Notes under the pieces: generated by a model | Told to the model about the DNA's origin: nothing | Database searches by the model: none | The model's input: only the letters and a program-made list of their open reading frames with translations | Source of the DNA: Lachnospiraceae bacterium | GTDB lineage: Bacteria; Bacillota; Clostridia; Lachnospirales; Lachnospiraceae | Length of the DNA stretch: 8,069 nt | NCBI GenBank assembly: GCA_009787745.1 | Contig: WQST01000001.1 | Span: 1-8,069 of the forward strand | Direction: 5' to 3' | Made by a program: the position numbers and the translations under genes | Shown here: positions 1 to 7,004 of the stretch, in pieces | Numbering within the stretch: position 1 is the first letter of the stretch | Layout of the letters: each line of letters opens with the position of its first letter

Positions 1-471
1 TGCCGCTTTAAGATAAAGCGGCGAAACATTACGGATTGCCGCTTCTACAGCAATCGCAATACTAAAAGCCGAGCCGATTACAATAACAAAAATAACCGAT
101 TTCTCAGTTAATCCAAACCAAAGAATTGCAAACGGAACCCAACATACCGAAGGTAATGATTGAACGCCCAGAATCAATGGCTTTAGCATTATTTGAACTT
201 GCTTTAGCTGTGATAATAGCAACCCGACCGCTACACCAAGCAAGCCTGATAAAATAAAGCCGACAAAAGCCCGGCGCAAGCTAAATAAAACAGCCGGCCA
301 TAATGTTTTTTGCGTTATCATTAAGCCCAATGATTGCCACACCCCGAGCGGATTCGGAAGCGCATATGGCTTCCACCACCTAAACAACTCAGTTCCCACC
401 CAAAAAACCAATTGCCAAATCAGAATCAAGCCGATATAAAATAAAATTGTTTTTAGAATCATATTTTTCAT
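1..471 (-). CDS. ABC transporter permease, SsuC/TauC/NrtB type (3' end cut by window edge)
   Basis: This is the inner-membrane subunit of a sulfonate/nitrate/taurine-type importer; it would pair with the ATPase and lipoprotein encoded just upstream. The frame is open from an ATG at 471 to the window edge and gives 157 residues of a family that is usually about 250 to 260 long, so roughly the last 100 residues are missing. Hydrophobic segments lie near residues 4-25, 67-88, 99-119 and 125-146. The stretch QSLPSVCWVPFAILWFGL (104-121) is typical of this permease family. The start of the EAA cytoplasmic loop, which docks onto the ATPase, is seen at PLYLKAA (151-157), and its conserved glycine lies beyond the edge. 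The ATG at 471 is preferred because GGAG lies 5 bases before it; an ATG at codon 4 is worse placed. Substrate is inferred only from the neighbouring sulfate-activation genes. Confidence 0.88.
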   Translation of the reverse strand, partial: MKNMILKTILFYIGLILIWQLVFWVGTELFRWWKPYALPNPLGVWQSLGLMITQKTLWPAVLFSLRRAFVGFILSGLLGVAVGLLLSQLKQVQIMLKPLILGVQSLPSVCWVPFAILWFGLTEKSVIFVIVIGSAFSIAIAVEAAIRNVSPLYLKAA

Positions 472-493
472 ACTTACTCCATGCTTGCCGTGT

Positions 494-516
494 AAAAAGC
501 CGCGCTTTTGCGCGAC
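494..516 (-). terminator. terminator-like hairpin between ATPase and permease genes
   Basis: On the minus strand a 7-bp stem (GTCGCGC paired with GCGCGGC, one G-U pair) encloses an AAAA loop and is followed at once by TTTTT. This is the form of a short intrinsic terminator. It lies in the 52-base gap after the ATPase stop codon and ahead of the permease Shine-Dalgarno site. Because the permease follows in the same direction, it may act as a partial terminator that lowers permease expression, or as a hairpin that protects the upstream mRNA 3' end. The U tract is only five bases, so full termination is doubtful. Confidence 0.5.
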
Positions 517-523
517 TATCACA

Positions 524-1297
524 TTAGTCATTGCGATATTCCGCCTCGACACTTTTATCTACTTCTTCCCGCATTTCGGATAATAAATTTGCCCGCAATT
601 CAATAAATTCTGCTCCATCTATTTGCCTAGGACGCGATAATCCAACTTTCATTTCCCGAATAACTCTACCGGGATGAGCGCCAAGCATAACAATACGATC
701 CGCAAAAAAAATCGCTTCTTCCACACTATGGGTGATGAAAAAAACTGTTTTTTTCGTCTGCATAAAAATATCCTGAATTTCTTCGCGCAGTTTATTTCGC
801 GTTTGCTTATCCAGTGATGCAAACGGTTCATCCATTAAAAGTAAATTTGAATCAAGCGCCAAAGCTCTTGCTAAAGCGGCTCGTTGCTTCATTCCGCCGG
901 ATAGTTCGTGAGGGCGGTAATCGCGGTAATGCGCCAGCTGTACCATTTTCAAATATTGAGAAGTGATTTCTTCCTGCTCTGCTTTTGATTTCCCCGCCAG
1001 TTTAAGACCGAAAAAGATATTTTCTTTAACCGTCAGCCAGGGAAACAATGCCGACTCCTGAAACATAACGATTCGGTCAGGGCCGGGTGAGGTAATCGGA
1101 ATGCCATTATACGAAATACTGCCTGACGAAGGCTTTTCCAAACCGGCAATAAGATTCAAAAGCGTCGTTTTTCCACAACCCGACGGTCCAATCACACAAA
1201 TAAATTCACTCTCGCCAATTGTCAAAGAAACATCTTCCAGAGTATTGATTTTCGCGTTATCAAATTTTTTTGTGACATTCTTAATTTCTAATGACAT
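524..1297 (-). CDS. ABC transporter ATP-binding protein, SsuB/TauB/NrtD type
   Basis: This is the cytoplasmic ATPase that powers the importer formed with the lipoprotein and permease on either side. All the diagnostic motifs are present. Numbered from the ATG at 1297 (257 residues), they are Walker A GPSGCGKTT (37-45), Q-loop MFQESALFPW (78-87), signature LSGGMKQR (132-139), Walker B LLLMDEP (152-158), D-loop SLD (161-163) and the H-loop histidine (190) in FITHSVEEA. The FQESALFPWLTV Q-loop and short C-terminus fit the nitrate/sulfonate/taurine ATPase group. A longer reading from a TTG at 1309 adds four residues, but GGGGA lies 6 bases before the ATG at 1297 and would be inside that extension, so the ATG is preferred. 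The gene starts 27 bases after the lipoprotein stop codon. It is almost certainly functional; the transported substrate is not shown by the ATPase. Confidence 0.93.
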   Translation of the reverse strand: MSLEIKNVTKKFDNAKINTLEDVSLTIGESEFICVIGPSGCGKTTLLNLIAGLEKPSSGSISYNGIPITSPGPDRIVMFQESALFPWLTVKENIFFGLKLAGKSKAEQEEITSQYLKMVQLAHYRDYRPHELSGGMKQRAALARALALDSNLLLMDEPFASLDKQTRNKLREEIQDIFMQTKKTVFFITHSVEEAIFFADRIVMLGAHPGRVIREMKVGLSRPRQIDGAEFIELRANLLSEMREEVDKSVEAEYRND

Positions 1298-1324
1298 GAT
1301 AATCCCCAATATTGTGTTTTCACA

Positions 1325-2320
1325 CTATTTCGTATATCTATCAAAAACAATCGCTTCGTCGGGCATCTTCAAAAATAAATTCTCGTCAACGCCAATCTTC
1401 GCAAAATCCATCACTGAGGAAATTGGAATCTGCCAGCTGATTTCAAGACGGTCAAAAGCACTGCTCAAAATATCGGTATCAATAAGCTGCTGCGTAATCA
1501 AGCTGATCTGTTCATTAATAATTGTCATCGCTTCATTAGAATTTGCATTGATGTAATCAGTTGCTTCCTTGTGTGCCGCCATAAATTTTTCCACCGCTTC
1601 CGGGTGGGCATCAAGAAAATCTTTCCGCACAATTACCACCGCTGTTGAAGGAATCCCGTTCGGATCAACTTGGTCATAATCAAGAACAACGCGCCCTTCA
1701 TGCCTAATCTCAAGGATACTTCCCCATGGCTCAGGCACTAATGCGGCATCTATATTTCCCGCCGCCATCAAATTTGCAATATCCGCATTCGATGATTGAA
1801 CAACATGCACGGAACCGCCGCTTGTTGAAGGGGTTAAATCGTTCGCTGATAAAAGTGCCAGCAAACTCAAATGCTGGGTATTACCGAACTGGGGAATCGC
1901 CACTGTCCGCTCAGCCAAATCGGCCGCCGAATATATATCGGAATCTTTCCCCGCGATGAGAACAGAACCGCCATTCGAAGCTCCCGCGATTATATATAAG
2001 TCTCCTGATGATTGCAAATAACCGCTGACCGCGGGAACGGGCCCGATATAGCCGATATCTACTTCTCCGGCAAAAAGAGCTTCAATTTCCGACGGTCCGG
2101 CATTAAAGGTGATCCAATTCACCGCGACATCATCACCGAATGCCTTTTCCAGGCTCCCCTGCCCTTTCATAAATAAGGCTTGAGCATGTGTAATATTAGG
2201 AAAACAAGCCATATTTATTTTTTCTAAATCACCATTTTTAGGATTCCCGCAAGCACAAAGACTACCAAATATCAACAAACACATCATCCCCAAAATTATT
2301 CTTTTTCTCATTGACCGCAT
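1325..2320 (-). CDS. ABC transporter substrate-binding lipoprotein, SsuA/TauA/NrtA type
   Basis: This is the extracellular solute receptor of the importer. The 331-residue protein begins with a charged stretch (MRSMRKR), a hydrophobic core (residues 8-21) and a lipobox LCAC with Cys24 as the likely lipidated residue, so it should be anchored to the outer face of the membrane. The mature part has the layout of the NMT1/SsuA-like periplasmic-binding fold: an opening strand NMACFPNITHAQAL (36-49), then a GEVDIGYIGPVPA stretch near residue 90, then NIDAALVPEPWGSIL near residue 190, which is the usual hinge-side binding motif. The start at 2320 is supported by GGAGGAG 7 bases upstream; an ATG at codon 4 is possible. 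It begins 19 bases after the cysNC stop codon, so it is in the same operon. The context favours sulfate or an organosulfonate as ligand, but nitrate-like or other anions cannot be excluded by eye. Confidence 0.88.
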   Translation of the reverse strand: MRSMRKRIILGMMCLLIFGSLCACGNPKNGDLEKINMACFPNITHAQALFMKGQGSLEKAFGDDVAVNWITFNAGPSEIEALFAGEVDIGYIGPVPAVSGYLQSSGDLYIIAGASNGGSVLIAGKDSDIYSAADLAERTVAIPQFGNTQHLSLLALLSANDLTPSTSGGSVHVVQSSNADIANLMAAGNIDAALVPEPWGSILEIRHEGRVVLDYDQVDPNGIPSTAVVIVRKDFLDAHPEAVEKFMAAHKEATDYINANSNEAMTIINEQISLITQQLIDTDILSSAFDRLEISWQIPISSVMDFAKIGVDENLFLKMPDEAIVFDRYTK

Positions 2321-2339
2321 AAGTCAACTCCTCCGACTT
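2321..2339 (-). promoter_or_regulatory. ribosome binding site of the lipoprotein gene, inside a small hairpin loop
   Basis: The gap between cysNC and the lipoprotein gene reads AAGTC, then GGAGGAGTT, then GACTT on the minus strand. The two arms are a perfect 5-bp inverted repeat, and the very strong Shine-Dalgarno sequence sits in the 9-base loop, immediately before the ATG. A loop would leave the site exposed, so this may simply keep the ribosome site open. The stem is mostly A-T and its stability is doubtful. Confidence 0.4.
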
Positions 2340-4166
2340 TTAAGTAAAAAACTTTTTCATCAATATCTCAACTGCTTCATCAATTGATAATTCTGCCGTA
2401 TCAACCGTCAAATCAGCTTTGCCCGGCACTTCGTAAACATCTGTAATACCTGTGAAATTCGGAATTTCACCTCTTCTGGCTTTGGCATATAAGCCCTTAA
2501 CATCACGGCTTTCGCAAATCGCCATCGATGTACTTACATGAACCAACTTAAACGATTCACCGATAATACGGCGCGCATTATCACGCTGTTCCTCATGCGG
2601 TGAAATAAATGATGTCAAAACAATCAACCCTGCATCATTCATTAGCTTAGAAACTTCCGCAATCCGCCGTATATTCTCAATCCGATCAACTTCTTTAAAG
2701 CCCAGATTGCGATTAAGCCCATGGCGAATATTATCACCATCCAGAATCATTGTGTGTTTGCCTAAAGCATACAAGCGCTTTTCTAAAGCATTTGCCAAAA
2801 CCGTTTTCCCTGCACCCGATAGTCCTGTAAACCAAATAGTTAAAGGTTCCTGCTTCATCAACTCGGCGCGCATAGCCCCCGTAATATCAGTATCCGACCA
2901 CACGATATTGGTCGAGCGCCTAAGCGAATGCTTGATTGCTCCGCATGCTGAGGTCATATTACTTAATCGGTCAATCAAAATAAAACCGCCCAGTGCTTTA
3001 TTATCTGCTAAAGAGGTAAAAACCATGTTCTCATTAAGAAGAATATCGCACTCACCTATTTCATTCTTGAAAAGCTTATCAGCAGACACATGCTTGCCAT
3101 TATTGATATCAATACGATGCTTTACCGACATTACTGTCGCCGGAAGCGTTTTCGTACCGCATTTCAACAAATAATGCTTCCCGGAAACTAATTCTTCACT
3201 GTCCATCCATAATAGAACGGCCGTAAATGCACTGCTTATTTCGGGTTCTTTGCCTTTAACTAAAACATTTCCGCGGGAAACATCTACTTCACGGTCAAGG
3301 CTCAATGTCACAGGTTGCCCCAATGTCGCTCTATCGGCAGTTTTATCCGCACAATATATGACTTTGACTAATGCTTTTTCGCCTCCCGGTAAAACTGTTA
3401 CTTCATCATTCACAGATATTGACCCACTCTCAATCTGCCCCTGAAAACCCCGAAAAGTATGATTCGGACGACAAACACGCTGAATAGGCATAATAAGGCC
3501 GTCGTTAACCGACGCGGCATCTTCATCCCCTGCATCAATTTCTTCTAAATATTTAAGCAACGAACGACCTTTATACCAAGCCATCCGTTTAGATGCTCCC
3601 GTTACATTATCCCCGTCAGTCGCACAAACGGGAATTGCCATTACTGATTCGGCGGTAAGAGAAAAAGCCAGACCCTTAAATTCAGAACTAATTTCTTCAA
3701 AAATACGGCGATCATATGAAACCAAATCCATTTTATTTACCGCAAGAACGAAATGACGGATACCCATCAGAGCACAAATCCGCAAATGACGTCTTGTTTG
3801 GGTAAGCATTCCTTTGGTCGCATCGACTAAAACAATTGCCAGATCGGCAAACGAAGCACCGACAGCCATATTTCTGGTATATTGCTCATGACCGGGGCAA
3901 TCGGCAACAATGAAAGACCGTCTTTCTGTCGTAAAAAAGCGATATGCTACATCAATTGTTATCCCTTGCTCGCGTTCTGCCATTAAACCATCTAAAAGTA
4001 GGGAATAATCCAGTTGCCCGTCGCGGCTGCCCAACCGACTGTCAAGTTCCAATGTTTTTTGTTGATCGGTAAATAATAATTTCGCATCATATAACATATG
4101 TCCGATTAAAGTCGATTTTCCGTCGTCTACCGAACCGCAAGTAATAAATTTTAGTAATCCTTTCAT
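2340..4166 (-). CDS. cysNC: bifunctional CysNC: sulfate adenylyltransferase GTPase subunit fused to APS kinase
   Basis: This fusion does two successive steps of sulfate activation. The N-terminal half is the GTPase that drives APS formation with CysD; the C-terminal half phosphorylates APS to PAPS. In the 608 residues I see G1 GSVDDGKST (11-19), the switch GITID (68-72), G3 DCPGH (89-93) and G4 NKMD (144-147). EF-Tu-like beta-barrel domains follow at about 225-310 and 313-415. The kinase starts near residue 440 with Walker A GLSGAGKT (448-455), then DGDNIRHGLNRNLGF (476-490), FISPH (520-524, whose Ser522 matches the phosphorylated serine of APS kinases) and GLYAKARRGEIPNFTG (558-573). Both halves look intact. 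The ATG follows the cysD stop codon with no spacer, and GGAAGGA inside the end of cysD serves as ribosome site, which suggests coupled translation of the two partner subunits. NodQ of rhizobia has the same architecture. Confidence 0.97.
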   Translation of the reverse strand: MKGLLKFITCGSVDDGKSTLIGHMLYDAKLLFTDQQKTLELDSRLGSRDGQLDYSLLLDGLMAEREQGITIDVAYRFFTTERRSFIVADCPGHEQYTRNMAVGASFADLAIVLVDATKGMLTQTRRHLRICALMGIRHFVLAVNKMDLVSYDRRIFEEISSEFKGLAFSLTAESVMAIPVCATDGDNVTGASKRMAWYKGRSLLKYLEEIDAGDEDAASVNDGLIMPIQRVCRPNHTFRGFQGQIESGSISVNDEVTVLPGGEKALVKVIYCADKTADRATLGQPVTLSLDREVDVSRGNVLVKGKEPEISSAFTAVLLWMDSEELVSGKHYLLKCGTKTLPATVMSVKHRIDINNGKHVSADKLFKNEIGECDILLNENMVFTSLADNKALGGFILIDRLSNMTSACGAIKHSLRRSTNIVWSDTDITGAMRAELMKQEPLTIWFTGLSGAGKTVLANALEKRLYALGKHTMILDGDNIRHGLNRNLGFKEVDRIENIRRIAEVSKLMNDAGLIVLTSFISPHEEQRDNARRIIGESFKLVHVSTSMAICESRDVKGLYAKARRGEIPNFTGITDVYEVPGKADLTVDTAELSIDEAVEILMKKFFT

Positions 4167-5072
4167 CTAAAAATATCCTTCCCGCTTTCTTTTCTCCATG
4201 CTTCCTAAAGCTTCATGGTCAATAACGCGGCTTGTCCGCTCGGATGTAATAACAGCCAGCGTCTCGGCAACAATTTCATCAAGTGTTACCGCCTCAGACT
4301 CGCAACCGCCTGTCAAAGGGTAGCATCCCAGTGTTCGGAAACGAACCTTTTTATACTCAATCTCTTCCCCTTCATTAAACCGCATCCGCTCATCATCGAC
4401 CATGATAATATTACCGTCACGGTATACGATAGGCCGTTCGGCTGCGAAATAGAGAGGAACAATATCAATTTTTTCTCTTTGAATATACTGCCATATATCT
4501 TTTTCCGTCCAATTAGAAATGGGAAATACGCGCATACTCTCGCCTTCTTTAAGGCGAGTATTATAGAGTTTCCACATCTCGGGGCGTTGGTTCTTCGGAT
4601 CCCACGCGTGCGCGGAATTTCGGAAGGAAAATATCCGTTCTTTGGCACGGGATTTTTCTTCGTCACGCCGCCCGCCGCCAAAAGCAGCCGTGAATTTATA
4701 TTTGTCCAAAGCGTCTTTTAGGGCTTGTGTTTTCATAATATCCGTATATGCCGCACCATGATCGAACGGATTGACGCCTTGCTTTTGGGCTTCAACATTC
4801 GTATAAACCAACATTTCGATGCCTAATTCCTGCGCCTTGCGGTCACGGAAACTAATCATCTCACGAAATTTCCAAGTCGTATCAATATGCAAAAAAGGAA
4901 AAGGCGGTTTCTCAGGATAAAAGGCTTTCATCGCCAGATGAAGCATTACTGAACTATCCTTACCAATAGAATAAAGCATCACCGGGCGTTCACATTCAGC
5001 GGCAACTTCACGCATGATATAAATCGCCTCTGCCTCGAGGGCATCCAGATGAGAGTTTTGTGACGGAATCAT
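4167..5072 (-). CDS. cysD: sulfate adenylyltransferase small subunit CysD
   Basis: CysD makes adenosine 5'-phosphosulfate from ATP and sulfate in the cytoplasm, as a complex with the CysN GTPase encoded next. The 301 residues match the usual length of about 300. The PP-loop nucleotide-binding motif SIGKDS is at 35-40 within LYSIGKDSSVMLHLA. The family signature FGGGRRDEEKSRAKER follows at 131-146, PISNWTEKDIW at 184-194, and RTLGCYPLTGG near the C-terminus (246-256). These separate it from PAPS reductase (CysH), which shares the PP-loop fold. The start at 5072 has AAGGGA 8 bases upstream. It is the first gene after a 103-base gap that carries a promoter, so it leads the cysD-cysNC-transporter operon. 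NodP of nodulation-factor sulfation is the same family, so use in assimilation or in sulfation cannot be told from this gene alone. Confidence 0.97.
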   Translation of the reverse strand: MIPSQNSHLDALEAEAIYIMREVAAECERPVMLYSIGKDSSVMLHLAMKAFYPEKPPFPFLHIDTTWKFREMISFRDRKAQELGIEMLVYTNVEAQKQGVNPFDHGAAYTDIMKTQALKDALDKYKFTAAFGGGRRDEEKSRAKERIFSFRNSAHAWDPKNQRPEMWKLYNTRLKEGESMRVFPISNWTEKDIWQYIQREKIDIVPLYFAAERPIVYRDGNIIMVDDERMRFNEGEEIEYKKVRFRTLGCYPLTGGCESEAVTLDEIVAETLAVITSERTSRVIDHEALGSMEKRKREGYF

Positions 5073-5175
5073 TTGCGTTATCCCTTCTGTAAAAATGAAT
5101 TAGTCATTGAAAACTTCCGAACTAAAAAGCGCGTTCTTACACACATTAGATATATCGGAAATATTCTGATTTATA
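5073..5175 (-). promoter_or_regulatory. 103-base cysQ-cysD gap: untranslated leader of cysD
   Basis: With the promoter at 5175-5203, transcription would begin near 5168 and leave a leader of about 95 bases. It contains one imperfect inverted repeat: UUCCGA at 5160-5155 and UCGGAA at 5120-5115, separated by 34 bases and followed by GTTTT. A shorter GAAC/GTTC pair overlaps the second arm, so the two pairings exclude each other. This is suggestive of a simple attenuator or protein site but is weak. I see no SAM riboswitch core and no T-box sequence, and the leader is short for either. Confidence 0.35.
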
Positions 5176-5203
5176 TTATAGCATTAGTATATTATGTTTA
5201 CAA
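5175..5203 (-). promoter_or_regulatory. sigma-A-type promoter for the cysD operon, inside the 3' end of cysQ
   Basis: On the minus strand a -35 element TTGTAA (5203-5198; 4 of 6 consensus bases) and a perfect -10 element TATAAT (5180-5175) are separated by 17 bases, the ideal spacing. The -10 box overlaps the stop codon of cysQ. It faces cysD and would let the sulfate-activation and transport genes be expressed apart from the glycosyltransferase-cysQ genes. The surrounding DNA is very A-T rich, so a chance match is possible. Confidence 0.55.
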
Positions 5204-6018
5204 TTAACAATATAAAAACCTTTCTCATTCAAGGAATTTTCGCGGTTATACAACATTTCCGTGCCATCCATCTGCCGAAAAACAGCTCCCGCTTCACAAG
5301 CAATACATTGCATCGCCGCTGTATCCCATTCCATTGTCGGATTAAAACGATAATATACTTCTGCTTCACCCTTAGCAATTATGCATCCCTTTAATGAACT
5401 ACCCATTTTAATATAATTCTTAATCATATATTTCTCAACCAATTGTTCCATTTGCTCAGACCCATGTGAAGAGCTCATAACCATGCGGATATCTGTGATG
5501 CGCTCAGAAACTTTCAGTTTGGTAATCTCATTTTTGGACGCTGTTATTTGACATGTTGTTTTGTCGAATAGCTTCGGAATATCATCAAGCGGGTCTATGT
5601 TTATATGATAAGCTCCGAAGCCTGCTGCCGCAAAATAAAGCTCACCCGACACAGGGACATAAATAACACCCATCACCGGGCGCTGTTTAAATGCCAAAGC
5701 AATATTCACGGTAAATTGCCCATTTCGTTTAATAAATTCTTTCGTTCCGTCAAGCGGGTCTACTATAAAACAATATTCATTGACCATTCTGGTCAAATCG
5801 TCTTCACTTTCCTCAGTTAATAACGCATAACTTGGGAATGCAGCGGTCAACATCTCACAAATAACTTTATTAGCGCGTAAATCTGCTTCTGTCAGCGGTG
5901 ATTGATTTTCCTTATATTCAATATGAAAGTCATCTTCACCATAAACAGCCATAATCTCTTTACCTGCGAGAATAGATGCTTTGATAGCTACATCTAACTC
6001 ATTTAGCATATTAATCAT
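5176..6018 (-). CDS. cysQ: 3'(2'),5'-bisphosphate nucleotidase CysQ (inositol monophosphatase family)
   Basis: CysQ removes the 3' phosphate from PAP, the by-product formed when PAPS gives up its sulfo group, and so prevents inhibition of PAPS-using enzymes. The 280-residue protein has the metal-binding motifs of the Mg2+-dependent, lithium-sensitive phosphatase family: LLTEES (66-71), DPLDGTKEF (87-95) and EWDTAA (230-235), with the CysQ-like SPLTEAD at 40-46 and GSSLKG at 206-211. DPLDGTKEF rather than the inositol-phosphatase form DPIDGT supports CysQ over an inositol monophosphatase. The start at 6018 has GAGG 8 bases upstream; the ATG at codon 4 would be too far from it. It begins 22 bases after the 161-residue gene, so it reads as the last gene of the glycosyltransferase group, although its role ties it to the PAPS-making genes downstream. 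Confidence 0.93.
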   Translation of the reverse strand: MINMLNELDVAIKASILAGKEIMAVYGEDDFHIEYKENQSPLTEADLRANKVICEMLTAAFPSYALLTEESEDDLTRMVNEYCFIVDPLDGTKEFIKRNGQFTVNIALAFKQRPVMGVIYVPVSGELYFAAAGFGAYHINIDPLDDIPKLFDKTTCQITASKNEITKLKVSERITDIRMVMSSSHGSEQMEQLVEKYMIKNYIKMGSSLKGCIIAKGEAEVYYRFNPTMEWDTAAMQCIACEAGAVFRQMDGTEMLYNRENSLNEKGFYIVNCKHNILML

Positions 6019-6040
6019 TTATTTAACCTCATTTTTACAC

Positions 6041-6526
6041 TTAGAATGCATCCAATATAAATAAAATTCCCTCTTCACAATTCGCAACCAGCTTAACACA
6101 GGGAACTTGCGGATAACTTATTGATATATACCTATATGTTTCGGGATTAAGGCAGAAAAAGAACATTGCTACGCTTAACGTACCGCCAAGGCATTCATAT
6201 GTATCCGCTGTATCGGCATCTGTAAGGAAGTGTAAATTCGGGCAGGATAAATTAACATAAGCTATATAATCAGTATCCGTCCGCAAGTTAAATCCGGCTA
6301 AATCCAGCGTAATTACCAGTTCCGGATCCTCCTTTTCGATTTTCTGATACATTTTATGCCCCGGCATACTATCAGAATATTTTATCACCATCACCGCAAA
6401 ACCATTCCCGGAAAGACACTTTTCCATTTCCTCAATGTATATATCATTCCGGCCATGATTACTGACAATCACACACTTCTTTTTCTTTTCCCGTTTTAAA
6501 TTTAATTTCTTTATCACCTCTGACAT
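6041..6526 (-). CDS. small protein of unknown function, possible glycosyltransferase-like N-terminal domain
   Basis: I do not recognise this 161-residue protein with confidence. It opens with a very basic stretch (residues 5-17, many lysines) and then a strand-helix-strand pattern, KCVIVSNHGRNDIYIEEM (17-34) and GFAVMVIKYSD (42-52), that resembles the start of a Rossmann-like domain. ELVITLDLAGFNLRT (69-83) followed by YVNLSCPNLHFL (90-101) recalls the N-terminal half of some GT-B-type glycosyltransferase-like proteins of Clostridia; this is memory of a pattern, not a search. It has no signal peptide and no clear membrane segment. The ATG at 6526 follows the glycosyltransferase stop codon by 4 bases, with GGGTAGG just before it. 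A TTG at 6571 would add 15 residues overlapping the upstream gene and has no better ribosome site. Its place between a glycosyltransferase and cysQ hints at a role in surface glycan modification. Confidence 0.7.
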   Translation of the reverse strand: MSEVIKKLNLKREKKKKCVIVSNHGRNDIYIEEMEKCLSGNGFAVMVIKYSDSMPGHKMYQKIEKEDPELVITLDLAGFNLRTDTDYIAYVNLSCPNLHFLTDADTADTYECLGGTLSVAMFFFCLNPETYRYISISYPQVPCVKLVANCEEGILFILDAF

Positions 6527-6530
6527 ATAC

Positions 6531-7004
6531 CTACCCGTATAACTCATCAAGCCGGCTCTTCGCAGGAGCAAAATCGCCGCATTTTTTGTAATACATTAAA
6601 GCAATTTCCATATTATTCATATTATCATAAATAACCGCAATACGATAGCAGGGCAGGAAACTATTAACCCCTGCCTGCATTCCCGCCGGCATCGTTATCG
6701 CTTTCAAAAATTCTCCCAGCGCCTTTACCTCCTGATTATTCGCTTCATAAATCCGCCCCATTAAATATACGAAATCCGTCAGGTGCGAAAAAGCATCATA
6801 TATCCCGACGAAATTCAGCGCTTCTTCTTTCCTGCCTAATGTCAGCAATGATTGTCCATAAGAAACAATCATTGTTTTGACATAATCAAGGTCAGGGTCA
6901 ATGTCAAAAGAAAGGGCTTTACTGTACCACTCACAAGCTTTCTCACAATTATCGCCAAGAACATATGATTGCGCAATCTGATAATAATTATAGGCATCAT
7001 TCGG
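6531..7004 (-). repeat. tandem duplication, downstream copy (TPR tail of the complete glycosyltransferase)
   Basis: These 158 codons align without any gap to 7595-8068 at a constant offset of 1064 bases. By my manual count 116 of 157 encoded residues are identical (about 74 percent). The match is strongest in the last half: the run from DFVYLMGRIYEANN to the stop codon has few changes, while the first TPR (residues about 203-215 of the complete protein) has diverged most. Confidence 0.9.

Noticed and set aside
1306..1325. Small TGTG-AAAA-CACA hairpin between the lipoprotein and ATPase genes
   Set aside because: The stem is only 4 bp with no U tract, so chance is the simplest explanation.
1101..1556. 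Plus-strand open frame of 151 codons across the ATPase and lipoprotein genes
   Set aside because: It is antisense to two well-supported genes and spans their junction. No ribosome site or domain supports it.
2707..3174. Plus-strand open frame of 155 codons opposite cysNC
   Set aside because: It is antisense to the conserved kinase and barrel parts of CysNC, with no independent coding signal.
4313..4681. Second minus-strand frame of 122 codons inside cysD
   Set aside because: It overlaps cysD on the same strand in another frame; cysD is clearly the real gene.
4215..4721. Long plus-strand open frame of 168 codons opposite cysD
   Set aside because: It lies wholly within cysD, which has all its family motifs, and its translation shows no recognisable domain. 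It is a shadow frame.
5073..5175. SAM riboswitch, T-box or CymR-type operator ahead of cysD
   Set aside because: No SAM-I core or T-box sequence is present, the leader is short, and the nearest palindrome does not clearly match a CymR site as I remember it.
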